From: Puccinia triticina
Taxonomy: Eukaryota > Basidiomycota > Pucciniomycetes > Pucciniales > Pucciniaceae
NCBI RefSeq assembly: GCF_026914185.1
Contig: NC_070558.1
Span: forward strand, 3,658,001 to 3,722,000
Reading direction: 5' to 3'
DNA: 64,000 bases
Below, one piece after another: positions 1 to 9,851 of this stretch. Under the pieces are notes generated by a model. The model did not search any database, was not told the DNA's origin, and saw only the letters and a list, made by a program, of their open reading frames with translations. The first letter of the stretch is position 1, and every line of letters starts with the position of its first letter. Made by a program: the position numbers and the translations under genes.

Positions 1-2690
1 AAATGATCGCCATTCCCAGTTGATATATAGTGGCACTTACAGAAAGAAAGGCCCTGCAATTTGGTGATTGTTTGAGACCCATGAGACTGTAGCTGCCACA
101 TTTTGGGTTTTCCATGGTCAAGAGCTTACCCAAATTAATCCCCCAACATTTATTATCATGATGGTATCAATATCATGAAATAAATGATAGCCCCAGTTCA
201 GATACAGTGGCAGAAACACCAAAAATACCCAATTAGGCAATATTGAGACTGATCAGACTATAGCAGCTGCTTTTGGGCATCTCCATACATGAAAGCTATA
301 CCAAAATAATCTTTGCAAATGGATGAATATTCTGGTCCCAATATCATGAAATAAGCACCATTTCAGGTTGAGATATAGTGGCAGAAACACAAAGAAAACC
401 CCAATTTGGTGATATTTTGAGACTCATGAGAATGTAGCTGCCACATTTTGGGATTTCCACGGCCGAGAGCTGACCCAAAGTAAACCCGCAACATGTCTTA
501 TCATAATTGTATCAATATCATGACATCATTTGCATTGCAGGTTGATATACAGTGGCAGAAACACCAAAAAATACCCAATCAGGCAATATTTTGAGATTAA
601 CCAGACTAGAGCAGCTTCTTTTCGGCATTTCCATACATGAAAGCTATACCAAAATAATCTTTGGAAATGGATGAATATTCTGGTACCAATATCATGCAAT
701 AATCACCACTCCCGGTTGAGATATGGTGGCAGAAACAGAAAGAAAAGCACAATTTGGTGATATTTTGACCCTCATTAAACTGTAGCTGCCTCATTTTGGG
801 ATTTTCATGGTCAAGTTCTGACCCAAAGTAATCCGGCAACATGTTTTATCATAATGGTATCAATATCATGAAATCATTTGCATTGCAGGTTGATATACAG
901 TGGCAGAAACACCATAAAATACCCAATTAGGCAATATCTTGAGACTAATCAGACTATAGCAGCTCCTTTTGGGCATTTCCGTACATGAAAGCTAAACCAA
1001 AATAATCTTTGGAAATGGATGAATATTCTGGTCCCAATATCATGAAATGATCGCCATTCCCAGTTGATATATAGTGGCACTTACAGAAAGAAAGGCCCTG
1101 CAATTTGGTGATTGTTTGAGACCCATGAGACTGTAGCTGCCACATTTTGGGTTTTTCATGGTCAAGAGCTGACCCAAATTAATCCCTCAACATTTATTAT
1201 TATAATTGTACAGTGACACCGCCATGTAAGCATAAGGATGGTGGACAAAAATCCTATGCTTACATTGCGGTATGCTTCTTATTGAGGTAAAATCCCAGCA
1301 AAACCAAGAGAATGGTCGCAGGAAATCTACATTTATGCTATGCTTACATCGTGATTATGCTTACATCGTGAATGCTTACATGGCGGGGTCACTGTATCAA
1401 TATCATGAAATAAATATTAGCCCCAGTTCAGATACAGTGGCAGAAACACCAAAAATACCCAATTAGGCAATATTTTGAGACTAATCAGACTATAGCAGCT
1501 CCTTTTGGGCATTTCCATGAATGAAAGCTTTACCAAAATAGTCTTCGCAAATGGATGAATATTCTGGTCCCAATATCATGAAATAAGCACCATTCCAGGT
1601 TGAGATACAGTGGCAGAAACACAAAGAAAACCCCAATTTGGTGATATTTTGAGACTCACAAGAATGTAGCTGCCACATTTTGCGATTTTCATGGTGAAGA
1701 GCTGACCCAAATTAATCTCTCAATATGTCTTATCATAATGGTATCAGTATCATGAAATCATTCGCATTGCGGGTTGAGATACAGTGGCAGAAACACCAAA
1801 AAATACCCAATTAGGCAATATTTTGAGACTAATAAGACTATAGCAGCCCCTTGTGGGCATTTCCATACATGAAAGCTATACCTATTTATTTTTTGGAAAT
1901 GGATGAATATTCTGGTACCAATATCATGAAATAATCACCATTCCCGGTTGAGATATAGTGGCAGAAACAGAAAGAAAAGCCCAATTTGGTGATAATTTGA
2001 GACTCATGAGACTGTAGCTGCCTCATTTTGCGATTTTCATGGTCAAGAGCTGACCCAAATTAATCTCTCAACATATCTTATTATAATAGTATCAATATCA
2101 TGAAATAAATATTAGCCCTGTTTCAGACACAGTGGCAGAAACACCAAAAAATACTCAATTAGGCAATATTTTGAAACTAATCAGACTTTAGCCGCTTGGT
2201 TTTGGGATTTTAATCCATGAAAGCTACACCAGAATACTCTTTGCAAATGGATGAACATTCTGGTACCAATATCATGGAATAATCAACATTCCTAGTTGAG
2301 ATATAATGGCAGAAACACAAAAAAAGAGGCAATATTTCCTGACTGATTAAATGGGGCTGCTACATTGGGAGATTTTCATTGGAAAAAAGCCTTCCTAAAT
2401 TAATATTTCAAAATTTCCCATCATTATGGTACCAATATCATGAATTCATCCCCATTGCTAGTTGAGATATAGTTGTAGAAACACAACAAAACCAACAAAT
2501 TAGGCAATATTTCACGCTGATCAGACTGTAACTGCAACATTTTGGGACTTTCATAGACCAAAAATTTCTCACATTATTGTTCAGATATTTCTGATCCTCA
2601 TGGTACCAATATCATGAAATAAATTATAGCCCTGGTTGACACACAGTGGCAGAAGCACAAAAAATACCGCGTGATAATTTTAGGGGATAG
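1..2690. repeat. Satellite-like tandem array, about 174-bp monomers
   Basis: The stretch is made of diverged copies of one unit of about 173-177 bp. The landmark AATATCATGAAAT recurs near 170, 341, 516, 690, 867 and 1037, and after a small insertion near 1400, 1570, 1747, 1920, 2096, 2269, 2437 and 2610; each is followed by GATAYAGTGGCAGAAACA. Two monomer types alternate, giving dimers of about 349 bp. Bases 1 onward reappear almost unchanged at 1045, so there is a six-monomer higher-order repeat of 1,044 bp. Copies become more diverged towards 2,690. The array runs off the left window edge. Short open frames in it are repeats of one another and are not genes. Near-nucleosomal unit size fits a satellite, but no role is shown. 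Confidence 0.85.
1211..1394. mobile_element. 184-bp MITE, TA target duplication (Tc1/mariner-type)
   Basis: This block interrupts the satellite unit exactly between two TA dinucleotides (1209-1210 and 1395-1396); removing it restores the ATGGTATCAATATC-type context of the other units. It begins CAGTGACACCGCCATGTAAG and ends with the reverse complement of CAGTGACCCCGCCATGTAAG, 23-bp terminal inverted repeats with one mismatch. Inside, the ATGTAAGCATAAGGAT arm is matched by ATCCTATGCTTACAT, and the TGCTTACATCG motif is repeated near the right end, so the element is largely self-complementary. It has no coding capacity. TA duplication and CAGTG ends fit the Tc1/mariner/pogo group (family knowledge). 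Confidence 0.85.
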
Positions 2691-3041
2691 TTTCAAACCA
2701 ACCAGACTCAATCAATCTCTTTACATTCAAAAAATGTTGAACCTCAGATTCTGAGATAACATCAGTTGACCCATTGAATATATTGGGGAAACACCTCCCA
2801 TTTGTCTTTCATTGAACAAAAGACGCAAAAGACACCTTACTCAAACCTGGTACAAACGTTAAATCAATCTCAGGCCTAGTAGAAATTTAGGATATTGGAT
2901 ATGATGAGTGATATATACAAGCCATTAAATTTGAACAAAATTGATGTAGCATGATATATTGAGACTGATTGGTTTTTCTTTTTTTTTTCCTTTTTTTTGG
3001 AAAGGAGATTTCAACACTTCTGCAAGGTTCAAGTGACAATA
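2691..3041. other. No gene seen between satellite and MITE
   Basis: AT-rich sequence with a T-rich run near 2976-2999. No credible coding region or repeat structure was recognised. Confidence 0.5.
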
Positions 3042-3050
3042 GTTCATGCC

Positions 3051-3484
3051 AAGGGTGAAAGCGCTGCGCTTCAAAAAGCGCAGCGGTTTTGGTGGCCGCT
3101 GCGCTGCGCTGAAAGTAGCGGCCCCGCCCGCTGCGCTACCGCTTTTTGGGTCTGGCAAGAAGCAGGGACCCGCTACTTTCAGCGGTAGCGCAGCGGAACC
3201 ATTGCTGCGCTACCGCTTTTTGACCTGGTCGCGTGGCGCTCCCCTGCTGCCAGCCAAAAAAGCGCAGCTGTTTTGGTGGCCGCTGCGCGGCGCTGAAAGG
3301 AGCGGCCCCGTCCGCTGCGCTACCGCTTTTTGGGTCGGGGAAAAAGCGGGCCCCCGCTATTTTCAGCGGTAGCGCAGCGGGACTGGCGCTGCGCTACCGC
3401 TTTTTGGGCTGACCGCGCAGCGGTTCCCTGCTGCGCTGCGCTAAAAGACCGCTTTTTTGTAGCGCAGCGCAGCGTTTCAGCCTT
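3051..3484. mobile_element. 434-bp GC-rich palindromic MITE with 9-bp target duplication (MULE-type)
   Basis: The element is bounded by the 9-bp direct repeat GTTCATGCC (3042-3050 and 3485-3493). Its ends are inverted repeats: left AAGGGTGAAAGCGCTGCGCT, right end in reverse AAGGCTGAAACGCTGCGCT. The interior is a lattice of CCGCTGCGCTACCGCT and its reverse complement AGCGGTAGCGCAGCGG, alternating with CTTTTTGGG, so it can fold into many hairpins. GC content is far above the flanks. Open frames in it follow the repeat and are not likely genes. A 9-bp duplication is typical of Mutator-like elements, and an intact MULE transposase gene lies at 16,955-19,873, but a shared family is only inferred. 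Confidence 0.8.
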
Positions 3485-3493
3485 GTTCATGCC

Positions 3494-3729
3494 TCCCCAT
3501 TCCCCCTCCCCCCTCCCCCTCCCTGCCTGACTTAACAGACTATTTTTCTCAGGAATTACACATGAGTATGTAAAAATGACCTATTTGATCTGGCAACAAA
3601 ATGAAGCTTTTACTATGTTCAAAAACTAAGACAGGGGGAAATCAAGAGAAAGAGAGATGATAGAAGGGTTATGATGTTGCAGGAAGGAAAAAAATTTAAG
3701 AGAAATTTCAAAAAAAAAATAAAAAATGA
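3494..3729. other. Flank without recognised gene
   Basis: Pyrimidine tract (CCCCCTCCC type, 3498-3527), then A-rich sequence. Nothing coding was recognised. It abuts the truncated 3' end of the copia fragment; no copia LTR was found here. Confidence 0.4.
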
Positions 3730-5464
3730 TCAATAATATAATTTGATCAATATATGCCTTCCCAAATTCATCCATGTTTGTAGTGTTAGCACGGACAGGA
3801 GTCCCTCACTGGCCAAGATGGCAAAGCCGGTAGACGATCGTCGCGTGTTGGGGCAGCTCCCCCAATCAGCATCGACAAATGCTTTAAGAGTGTTGTCGGT
3901 GTTTTTTAAGTAAGTAAGTCCGAGAGTCCTGGTCCCAGAGAGATAGCGGTATACCTGGACTGCGGCTTGATAGTGAAGGATGCCGGGATTTTTAAGGTAC
4001 TGGGAGAGCAAGCTAACGGCGTATGCTATGTCAGGCCTGGTTAGCACACTCAAGTAATTGAGAGAACCAATTAGGGTGCGGTAGTTGATGCCGAAACTCT
4101 GCAATTTCTTGCTGCGTCGCTCGCCTCAAGTAGGCTTTTGGATTGAGTGGACATGTGGCTGGATGCAGTTTGTCGAGCCCAAACTCCTCTAGTTTGCGCT
4201 CTATGAATTGGGCTTGATTGATGTGAAGCCCGGCGCTCGTGCGCTCAATGTTCATTCCTAACAGGAATTTTGCCTCGCCCATGTACTTGATTCTGAACTC
4301 TGCTTCCATCTCCCTTTTGAAAATCGTAGGATTCTTGCTTATGAAGACAAGGTCATCAACATGGGCATAGACTAGAGTGTCTTCCCTTCCTTGAACACCC
4401 CACCGGAAGAAAACACATGGATCCGCTACAGAAACTGTGAAGCCTATGGTCTTCAGATAGGAAGAAAGTCGATTGTACCAGACTAGTGGCGCCTGGCGCA
4501 GACCATAAATAGCTTTCTTCAGTTCAAGAACGGTGTTCGGCGGTAGATCTAGTCCTGGCGGCGGCAGAAGGGTGACCTTGTCATTCAGGGGACAAGTTAA
4601 TTGCGCTTCGCACATCGAGTTGGTGTATTTATAGACCGTTGTCAACCGCAAAGGAGAGAAGGAGCCTCAGAGAGCAGGGACGACCTGTTGGGGCGTACCT
4701 AGCCTCAAAGTTGATCCCGTAGGTTTGGCGAAAGCCTTGCGCGCAGATTCGCGCTTTGAACTCGGAGACTTGATTGTCAGGACCGAGCTTCTTGCGGAAT
4801 GCCCACATAGCCGGAATTGGCAATTCAGCAGGTATACGTGGTCTTTGCAGCCACACGTCGTGCTGTTTCATGTTAGCGACTTCTTTCAGCTCCGCCTCTT
4901 TCCAGTGGAGTGATTCTGCCGACAGCATTGCCTGGCGGTGGTTCTTGGGTTCAGCTGTGACCGTTGTGTGAAAGGCTTGTCGCCTAGAATAGTTGCGAAT
5001 GTTTGCGGGATTGATGTCACTGGTTATTATTGTTGGGTGTCAAGGACCTATAACTTTGATAGATCGCGCTGAGATCGGAGGCTCTTGTGGAAGCTGAGTT
5101 TGGTCCGCAGAGTCTTGAACTTGATTTGATTCTTCGTCCTGCTCATGCTCATCGTCGTCAATCCTGGGGCCCGGAGCCAGATCACTGAGAATTTGATTTA
5201 TGTCGTCTAACTCCTCCTGATCTTCTTCCTCAGAGAGGCGCTGATTTTTGCGCTCGTCCTCCTCGGTGAAGGGAAGGGGATCAGATTTGGTAAAAGCAGG
5301 AAGCTTGTTTAGTCTGTAGACATCCAGGCTTCTGTTCAAGGCAGGGCAGTCTGGAAATGTTGATTCATCAAAGTACACTTGCTTGGAGGTTACGAAGGAT
5401 TTGTCCGCAGGTCAGGAAATGCGGTAGGACAAAAATTTGTTGTCGTAGCCCAGCATAATCCCGT
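3730..5464 (-). pseudogene. Ty1/copia element 1, 3' part: RT and RNase H (broken)
   Basis: Read on the minus strand, this carries the end of the integrase-RT linker (GYDNKFLSYRIS then stop then PADKSF, YFDESTFPD), an acidic spacer, then reverse transcriptase (WAFRKKLGPDNQVSEFKARI; LKKAIYGLRQAPLVWYN; YAHVDDLVF catalytic motif near 4,365) and RNase H (RPDIAYAV, ADWGSCPNTRRSSTGFA). The frame is broken by stops (TGA near 5,413 and 5,039; TAA near 4,634) and frameshifts near 4,600 and 4,060, and the 3' end is cut off after about 3,770 with no LTR. Its upstream half continues at 25,350, across the inserted gypsy element: the two edges join in frame through the ACGG target duplication. It is a dead fragment. 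Confidence 0.85.
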
Positions 5465-5936
5465 TGTAAAGCTCAAAAGTGCTCCTGAGAACCTTTTGCT
5501 GAGTGCGGAAAGGGATGAATGAGGTTACCTCTGCCTTTCCTGGGTCACTAGACACTAAAACAAGCCCCCCAATCTACGATTGGAAGGTTTATGTAGTGAT
5601 AGTGGAGGTGTATCGAAAGATAGCCTACGTCAAACAAGTGGCTTAGGGGATATGGGTGATGTAACCGGAGCTGAGTGAGTTGTGAGTTAATATGGTCCGT
5701 GTGTTGCCGCAAAGAGGTTGTGGAACACCCTGACAGAGGGGTTGATGATGATTTAGCAATGTAATAGTGTTGTTGTATGTATGTATTTGTTATGTAATAA
5801 GGGTAAAACCACAATATAGTGGGGGCTAATACTGTAGAGTGAGCAAGTGTTGTACTGTTATGGGGTAAGCTGAGTGCAAGTAGTTTGCTGAGAGAAATTA
5901 CAACTGGGGGGAGGAGAGCCTCCTTAAATAGAAAAG

Positions 5937-6272
5937 AGTGAGGGATTTTAGCTCCAGGGGAACCAGGGAATGAGGGATTTTAGCTGCCCTGAGCTGTCAA
6001 ATGAGGGATTTTGGCTGGTGGTACAGCCTAGATGAGGGAATTTAGCCCAATTGACAGGTCACATGATGTAATGATGAGGGAATTTAGCTGGTGAGAAAGT
6101 GGAGGTGAGAGGTTTGAGTTTGGCCTATGATGTCATTGACGTATGATGTCATTGGGTCATCTGATCATCTGTACTGCCCCTGTCTGTCAAATGATGACAT
6201 ACGAGGGAATTTAGCTAGCCTGAGCTGTCAACTGATGTTGTGTGTAAGCTGCATGAGGGGTTTTTGCTAGCT
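5937..6272. promoter_or_regulatory. Reiterated TGAGGGAWTTTAGC motif in the LTR
   Basis: About seven copies of TGAGGGATTTTAGC or TGAGGGAATTTAGC (near 5,938, 5,972, 6,000, 6,031, 6,073, 6,200, 6,250), several next to CCTGAGCTGTCAA. The same array is in the other LTR (24,535-24,870). Reiterated motifs in an LTR upstream region may bind a regulator; this is inference. Confidence 0.5.
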
Positions 6273-6310
6273 TGACACCTGCATGAACTGCAGCCCCTAT
6301 TACACTAGTC

Positions 6311-6400
6311 TGCATGCACCTGCATGAGCCTGCATAAGACTGCATAAGACTGCATAAGACTGCATAAGCCTGCATAAGCCTGCATAACACTGCATGACAC
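6311..6400. repeat. 10-bp tandem repeat (TGCATAAGAC)n in LTR
   Basis: Nine consecutive units of exactly 10 bp, TGCATAAGAC with variants TGCATGCACC, TGCATGAGCC and TGCATAACAC. The same array is at 24,909-24,998 in the other LTR. The 10-bp period is close to one helical turn. Confidence 0.9.
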
Positions 6401-6475
6401 GTGCATAACACAATGTAATGAGTGCAGCTGATGAGGTAAAGCATATGTAAAGGGTAGACAAGTGTCAGAGCGGAC

Positions 6476-6530
6476 CATGTAACGGATTACATGGTCCCGG
6501 GTAAGGGTGGTTCATGTAACGGATTACATG
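6476..6530. promoter_or_regulatory. Twin CATGTAACGGATTACATG inverted repeats in LTR
   Basis: The 18-bp sequence CATGTAACGGATTACATG (7-bp arms, CGGA centre) occurs at 6,476-6,493 and again at 6,513-6,530, 37 bp apart. In the other LTR the second copy has TGGA. Duplicate palindromes of this size look like protein-binding sites; no function is shown. Confidence 0.45.
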
Positions 6531-6751
6531 ACCTGAGTATGGTGTTTGTGTGCGTGAAACTGGCTGATGGTGTCTTGAAGGGGTTGTATCTTCTGATCCA
6601 GAGGGGTGTAAGGTGTGTTGTCCATGGTATCCTGTGTAGTTTTGGCAGTAGAATCCAATGGTGTCGCCGTATTGGTTGATTTGTGAGTGTACATATGAGA
6701 AAATGGAAAATTTTGAAATGGGCTAGATGGGTAACCATAAAGCATACCACA

Positions 6752-6762
6752 TCCTCCCCCAA
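6752..6762 (-). other. Polypurine tract of the gypsy element
   Basis: On the minus strand GTTGGGGGAGGA lies directly before the TGTGGTATGC start of the 3' LTR, the expected place of the plus-strand primer. Similar GTTGGGGGAGG runs recur at about 7,629, 9,513 and 9,645. Confidence 0.85.
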
Positions 6763-8110
6763 CTTATCGTCTGTCCCCAGACAATTCTGTTTTGATTGTT
6801 GTTGTTATCCAAGGTGTAGAGTTGTGTCTTGATGTCTTGAAGTTTGTTGAAGTTAATTGTTGTCCGTGTATGAGGTGTTAATCTTGAGGTTTGATAGAGA
6901 AAAGAAAGGGAAAAGAAAGAAGAGAAAAAAGTTGTTGATTATTTATGTGTTTCAATTTGTCAATGTATTTTTATTGTCTTTTCTTATTTTTTATTATTGT
7001 TTTGTCTTTTTATTTGTTTTGTTTCTTGTTTTTATGTATGTATTTAATGAATTTTCTTAAATGAGGATTTGATGTTTAGCATATATAAAAAGTGGTAAGA
7101 GAGAGGGGGTAATTTAGTTTATTGTTTGACTTTTGTTGATGGGGTCGTGTAAATGTGAGTGTCTTGTCCTGGTTTGCGGCGAGGTAGCGCTATAGCGCTG
7201 CGCAGTACGCATGAGATCGCGCGCCAGTTCTGTAGCCATGTTTGGTGGTCGAGTAGTATTCCGGCTGCGGGTTCGAGTTCCAAGCCGCCTGAGGGGTTTA
7301 ACTTGAGGCTACGCAAGCTGCGGCGCCCGCGTCTGTAGGTATGTCCTAGAGGGCCCCGGTAACCCATAGGTTTCCCGGGGCTCGGGTTCAAGTACAAAGT
7401 TTTGCCTGAGTCCAGGCTTCTGATGAATCTCTGGTCGCGGACGCCGGTCTAATGCCGCCGATCATCCGTCGTCTTCCAACTGCCGCCGATCCGCCCTCGC
7501 CGAGTCCTTTTGATTCCGTTTCGATATCCCTGCCGGTAGGGTGCGTATCCACATATGACCAGGCTTGTAGTCGTGCCTTTGACTGACAAGCCTCTTGATT
7601 GCTTGCCCAGGGAGGATACAAGATCATATCCTCCCCCAACTCGAATTCCTTGACTTGCTGTGTATGAAAAAAACAAAACGTCTTCTTCCTCCGTCTTCGA
7701 ATCGGATCGCCCGTCAAAATTATTGACTGACCCGTAATGTAGATTGGTTCCTTCTTTCTATGTGCGGAATCTGACCGTCTACTGATTGTAGAAGCTGACC
7801 CACTCCTGTCCTTGGGGTCCCAGCAGAAATGAGTAGCCATCAATCTCGTGTCCCGTCCGCAAAAATGGCTCCCTTCGGGAGAAGCTTGGTGTAAGGGTCC
7901 AGTGGACCCTCACTGGAGACGAGGAGGAAACGGGCGAGTGGGACAAGGCCAGAGACTTTGGAGCTTTCTAGTTCCAACGTGTACTGGATTTCAGGGGGCT
8001 AGCCAGTAGAGAGAAGGGTCCAAGATCTCTCCTGGTCTAGGAGAGAAGAGAGGCAAGACTAAGTACAAGGAGCTTATGTAATCATGTGATAGGCCTTGTG
8101 AAACCACACT
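6763..8110. other. Gypsy interior beyond pol, no recognised gene
   Basis: Noncoding-looking stretch of the retroelement. It is T-rich to 7,120, then GC-rich with a second polypurine-like run (reverse of TCCTCCCCCAAC near 7,629) and a hairpin GGGTCCA/TGGACCC near 7,900. Minus-strand open frames at 7,119-7,397 and 7,388-7,843 match no family I know and have low-complexity composition; I do not call them genes. Confidence 0.4.
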
Positions 8111-8419
8111 GAAGGTGGGGGTTTACACTTGGGTCCCTATGTTTGTTCGCCGGTTAGCCTGGTGTTCAAGCTGGTGGTACCGTGCTCTGGTAGCCGCGGT
8201 CTCGTGTTTAAAGGCCAGAGCTTTTGTTCCCCCCTTCCTTTCCTTTCCCCAGCTGTCCATTCTATGCACAGTATTCCCCAGCGTCCATCTACACCCTACC
8301 CATTCCAGAACTCTACCCCTGCCCGCTTGAATCCTCATCATAATGTTAGTGTGATTGTACCGCGTAGTGATTTTGTTTTCCAAGGCTGATTTGAGTTTTT
8401 GCCTGTTGCTTAGTTCATC

Positions 8420-9263
8420 ATGAGCAGTCCCTCCTTGTTGGAAGAGATTCCCATTCTTTTCCCTCGCCTCGAATCCCCTTTGATCGGCCGACTCGGTTCT
8501 CCTGGGGACCAAGGTCATCCCATCCCCGTTTCTCCCCCTACTCCTGTTGTTGGGCATGGGGTTGCTGTTCATGGTGGGCGCAGCGCTCGCGAAAGCCGCA
8601 GCGCTCGTGGAAGTCGCAGCAGTTGTGGAGGACGTGGTGGTCGAGGTAGCCGTGGTTTGCGTCGCGGTCATCCCACCCGTTTGTGCCGCCCGCCGTTCCG
8701 TTGAGGTGGTTATGTTCCTGGTGGAGCAGATGTAAGTGAATTTTGCTTCTTCTATCGTCCGTCATGCCTTGCTGAGACTAAGATTCCAATAGATCATGTC
8801 GAACAACCGGGCTATCATTGAGGCTATGCCCCAACTTCCCCCTGTTTTTGCTAGTCATCCTCGCACTGCTACTACTAGCGGGAGCTTCATCACTCCTCTC
8901 TTTCCTAGTTGCTCCGCTTCTGTTTACTCGGCGAGTTCCGCCGCCACTGCGGAAGACTTCTTGACTCCTCAAGTCAGCGTTCCGTCTCCAAATCCTCCCG
9001 GTTTTTATGATCCTGCCGACTTTCATCGCTTGACCCGCGACCAAGTTATATCCCTTCTAGATCGCCGATCCGCTCCAGAACTATTCGATCGATATGCGTT
9101 CGTTCCCCAATACATCGACAACCTTTACCAGTCCATCATGTCCGCCTTGGTGCACCACTTTCAACGTTTCCCCGCCGCCAATGCCGAAGAACGCGCTAGC
9201 CGAGTCAGCCTCTTCCGCTTCATAACCCGTCGTTACCGCACTATGACTCGCCACACCGTTTGA
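8420..9263 (+). pseudogene. Antisense two-exon ORF inside the gypsy element, RG/S-rich N-terminus
   Basis: Opposite in direction to gag-pol. Exon 1 starts MSSPSLLEEIPILFPRL and runs into a serine/arginine/glycine-rich stretch (SARESRSARGSRSSCGGRGG). A good intron follows (GTAAGT near 8,732, ATAG near 8,793). Exon 2 reads IMSNNRAIIEAMPQLPPVF and a helical part (DFHRLTRDQVISLLDRRSA) to HTV and stop. One TGA at 8,702-8,704 (PPFR, stop, GGYVPGGAD) breaks exon 1 in the same T-TGA context as the gag-pol stops, so an arginine codon may have been lost. A second intron-like stretch (GTACGT to TTAG, 9,268-9,334) lies past the stop. A pyrimidine-rich leader precedes it. Product family unknown; it could be a captured host gene or an accessory gene of this retroelement family. 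Confidence 0.5.
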
Positions 9264-9851
9264 ACTGTACGTTTTTCTTTCTTCCTTTTCTTTTTGAAAA
9301 ACACTTTCTGAAACCTGTTCTTGTATTTCCTTAGTCCTATTCGCCTCTAGCTTGATGGACGACTGATCTCTAAGGGGTAAAATTTCCAGTAAAGCCAAAA
9401 AAATCGCCAAATAGTATAAAACCTAAAAAATCTTTATAGCTAAAAAAAACTTAAAAAAATTTGTCTTTTAGCCTATCTTACTGTTAGTTATTAGTTAAAG
9501 TAACCCAAAACCCCTCCCCCAACTTAAAAAGGTTGTCCCCAACCTCCAAGTGAGAGTGAGAACTTTATCAGAGAGAGTGAGCTTTGAGAGAAAAAAATGA
9601 GATCAGGATACCAATCTGAGGAAATTTTGAGAGAAGTGAGAGCGCCTCCCCCAACTTAAAAAATGTGAAACCAGCAAGTTTTTTGTCTTTTTGATTATGT
9701 GTTGATTTTTGAAGTGTTTTGCTGAAATTTGATGTTCTTGAAGTGTTTTTTTTAATGCTGATTTTGAATTGATTTTTGAGTGTTTTCAGAGTTTGTGCTT
9801 GAGTTACTGAATTATAAAGAATTTGACCAGCTTAAGTATTGGTAGTTGAGG
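9264..9851. other. Noncoding gypsy sequence with polypurine-like runs
   Basis: AT-rich sequence after pol. The reverse complement of CCTCCCCCAACTTAAAA is present twice (near 9,513 and 9,645), resembling the true polypurine tract at 6,752. No gene seen. Confidence 0.45.

Larger units (their letters stand above)
5465..6751 (-). repeat. 3' LTR of the gypsy element
   Basis: Runs TGTAAAGCTC to GCATACCACA on the plus strand. It matches 24,063-25,349 with about three substitutions (for example G/T near 5,630 and two C/T differences near 6,519 and 6,665). It contains reiterated motifs (see separate entries) and no coding region. Small open frames in it recur in both LTRs. Confidence 0.93.

Noticed and set aside
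606..1678. Minus-strand open frames of 60-80 codons in the satellite
   Set aside because: They are the same sequence repeated with the monomers, without introns or conserved protein features.
3046..3530. Alanine/arginine-rich open frames in the GC-rich MITE
   Set aside because: They arise from CpG-rich palindromic repeats and read through the element's end.
7255..7275. GGTTCGAGTTC, similar to a tRNA B box
   Set aside because: No A box, no acceptor stem and no cloverleaf could be drawn around it.
7119..7843. Two open frames between pol and the 3' LTR
   Set aside because: No recognisable motif, composition driven by GC-rich sequence, and no splice or start context.
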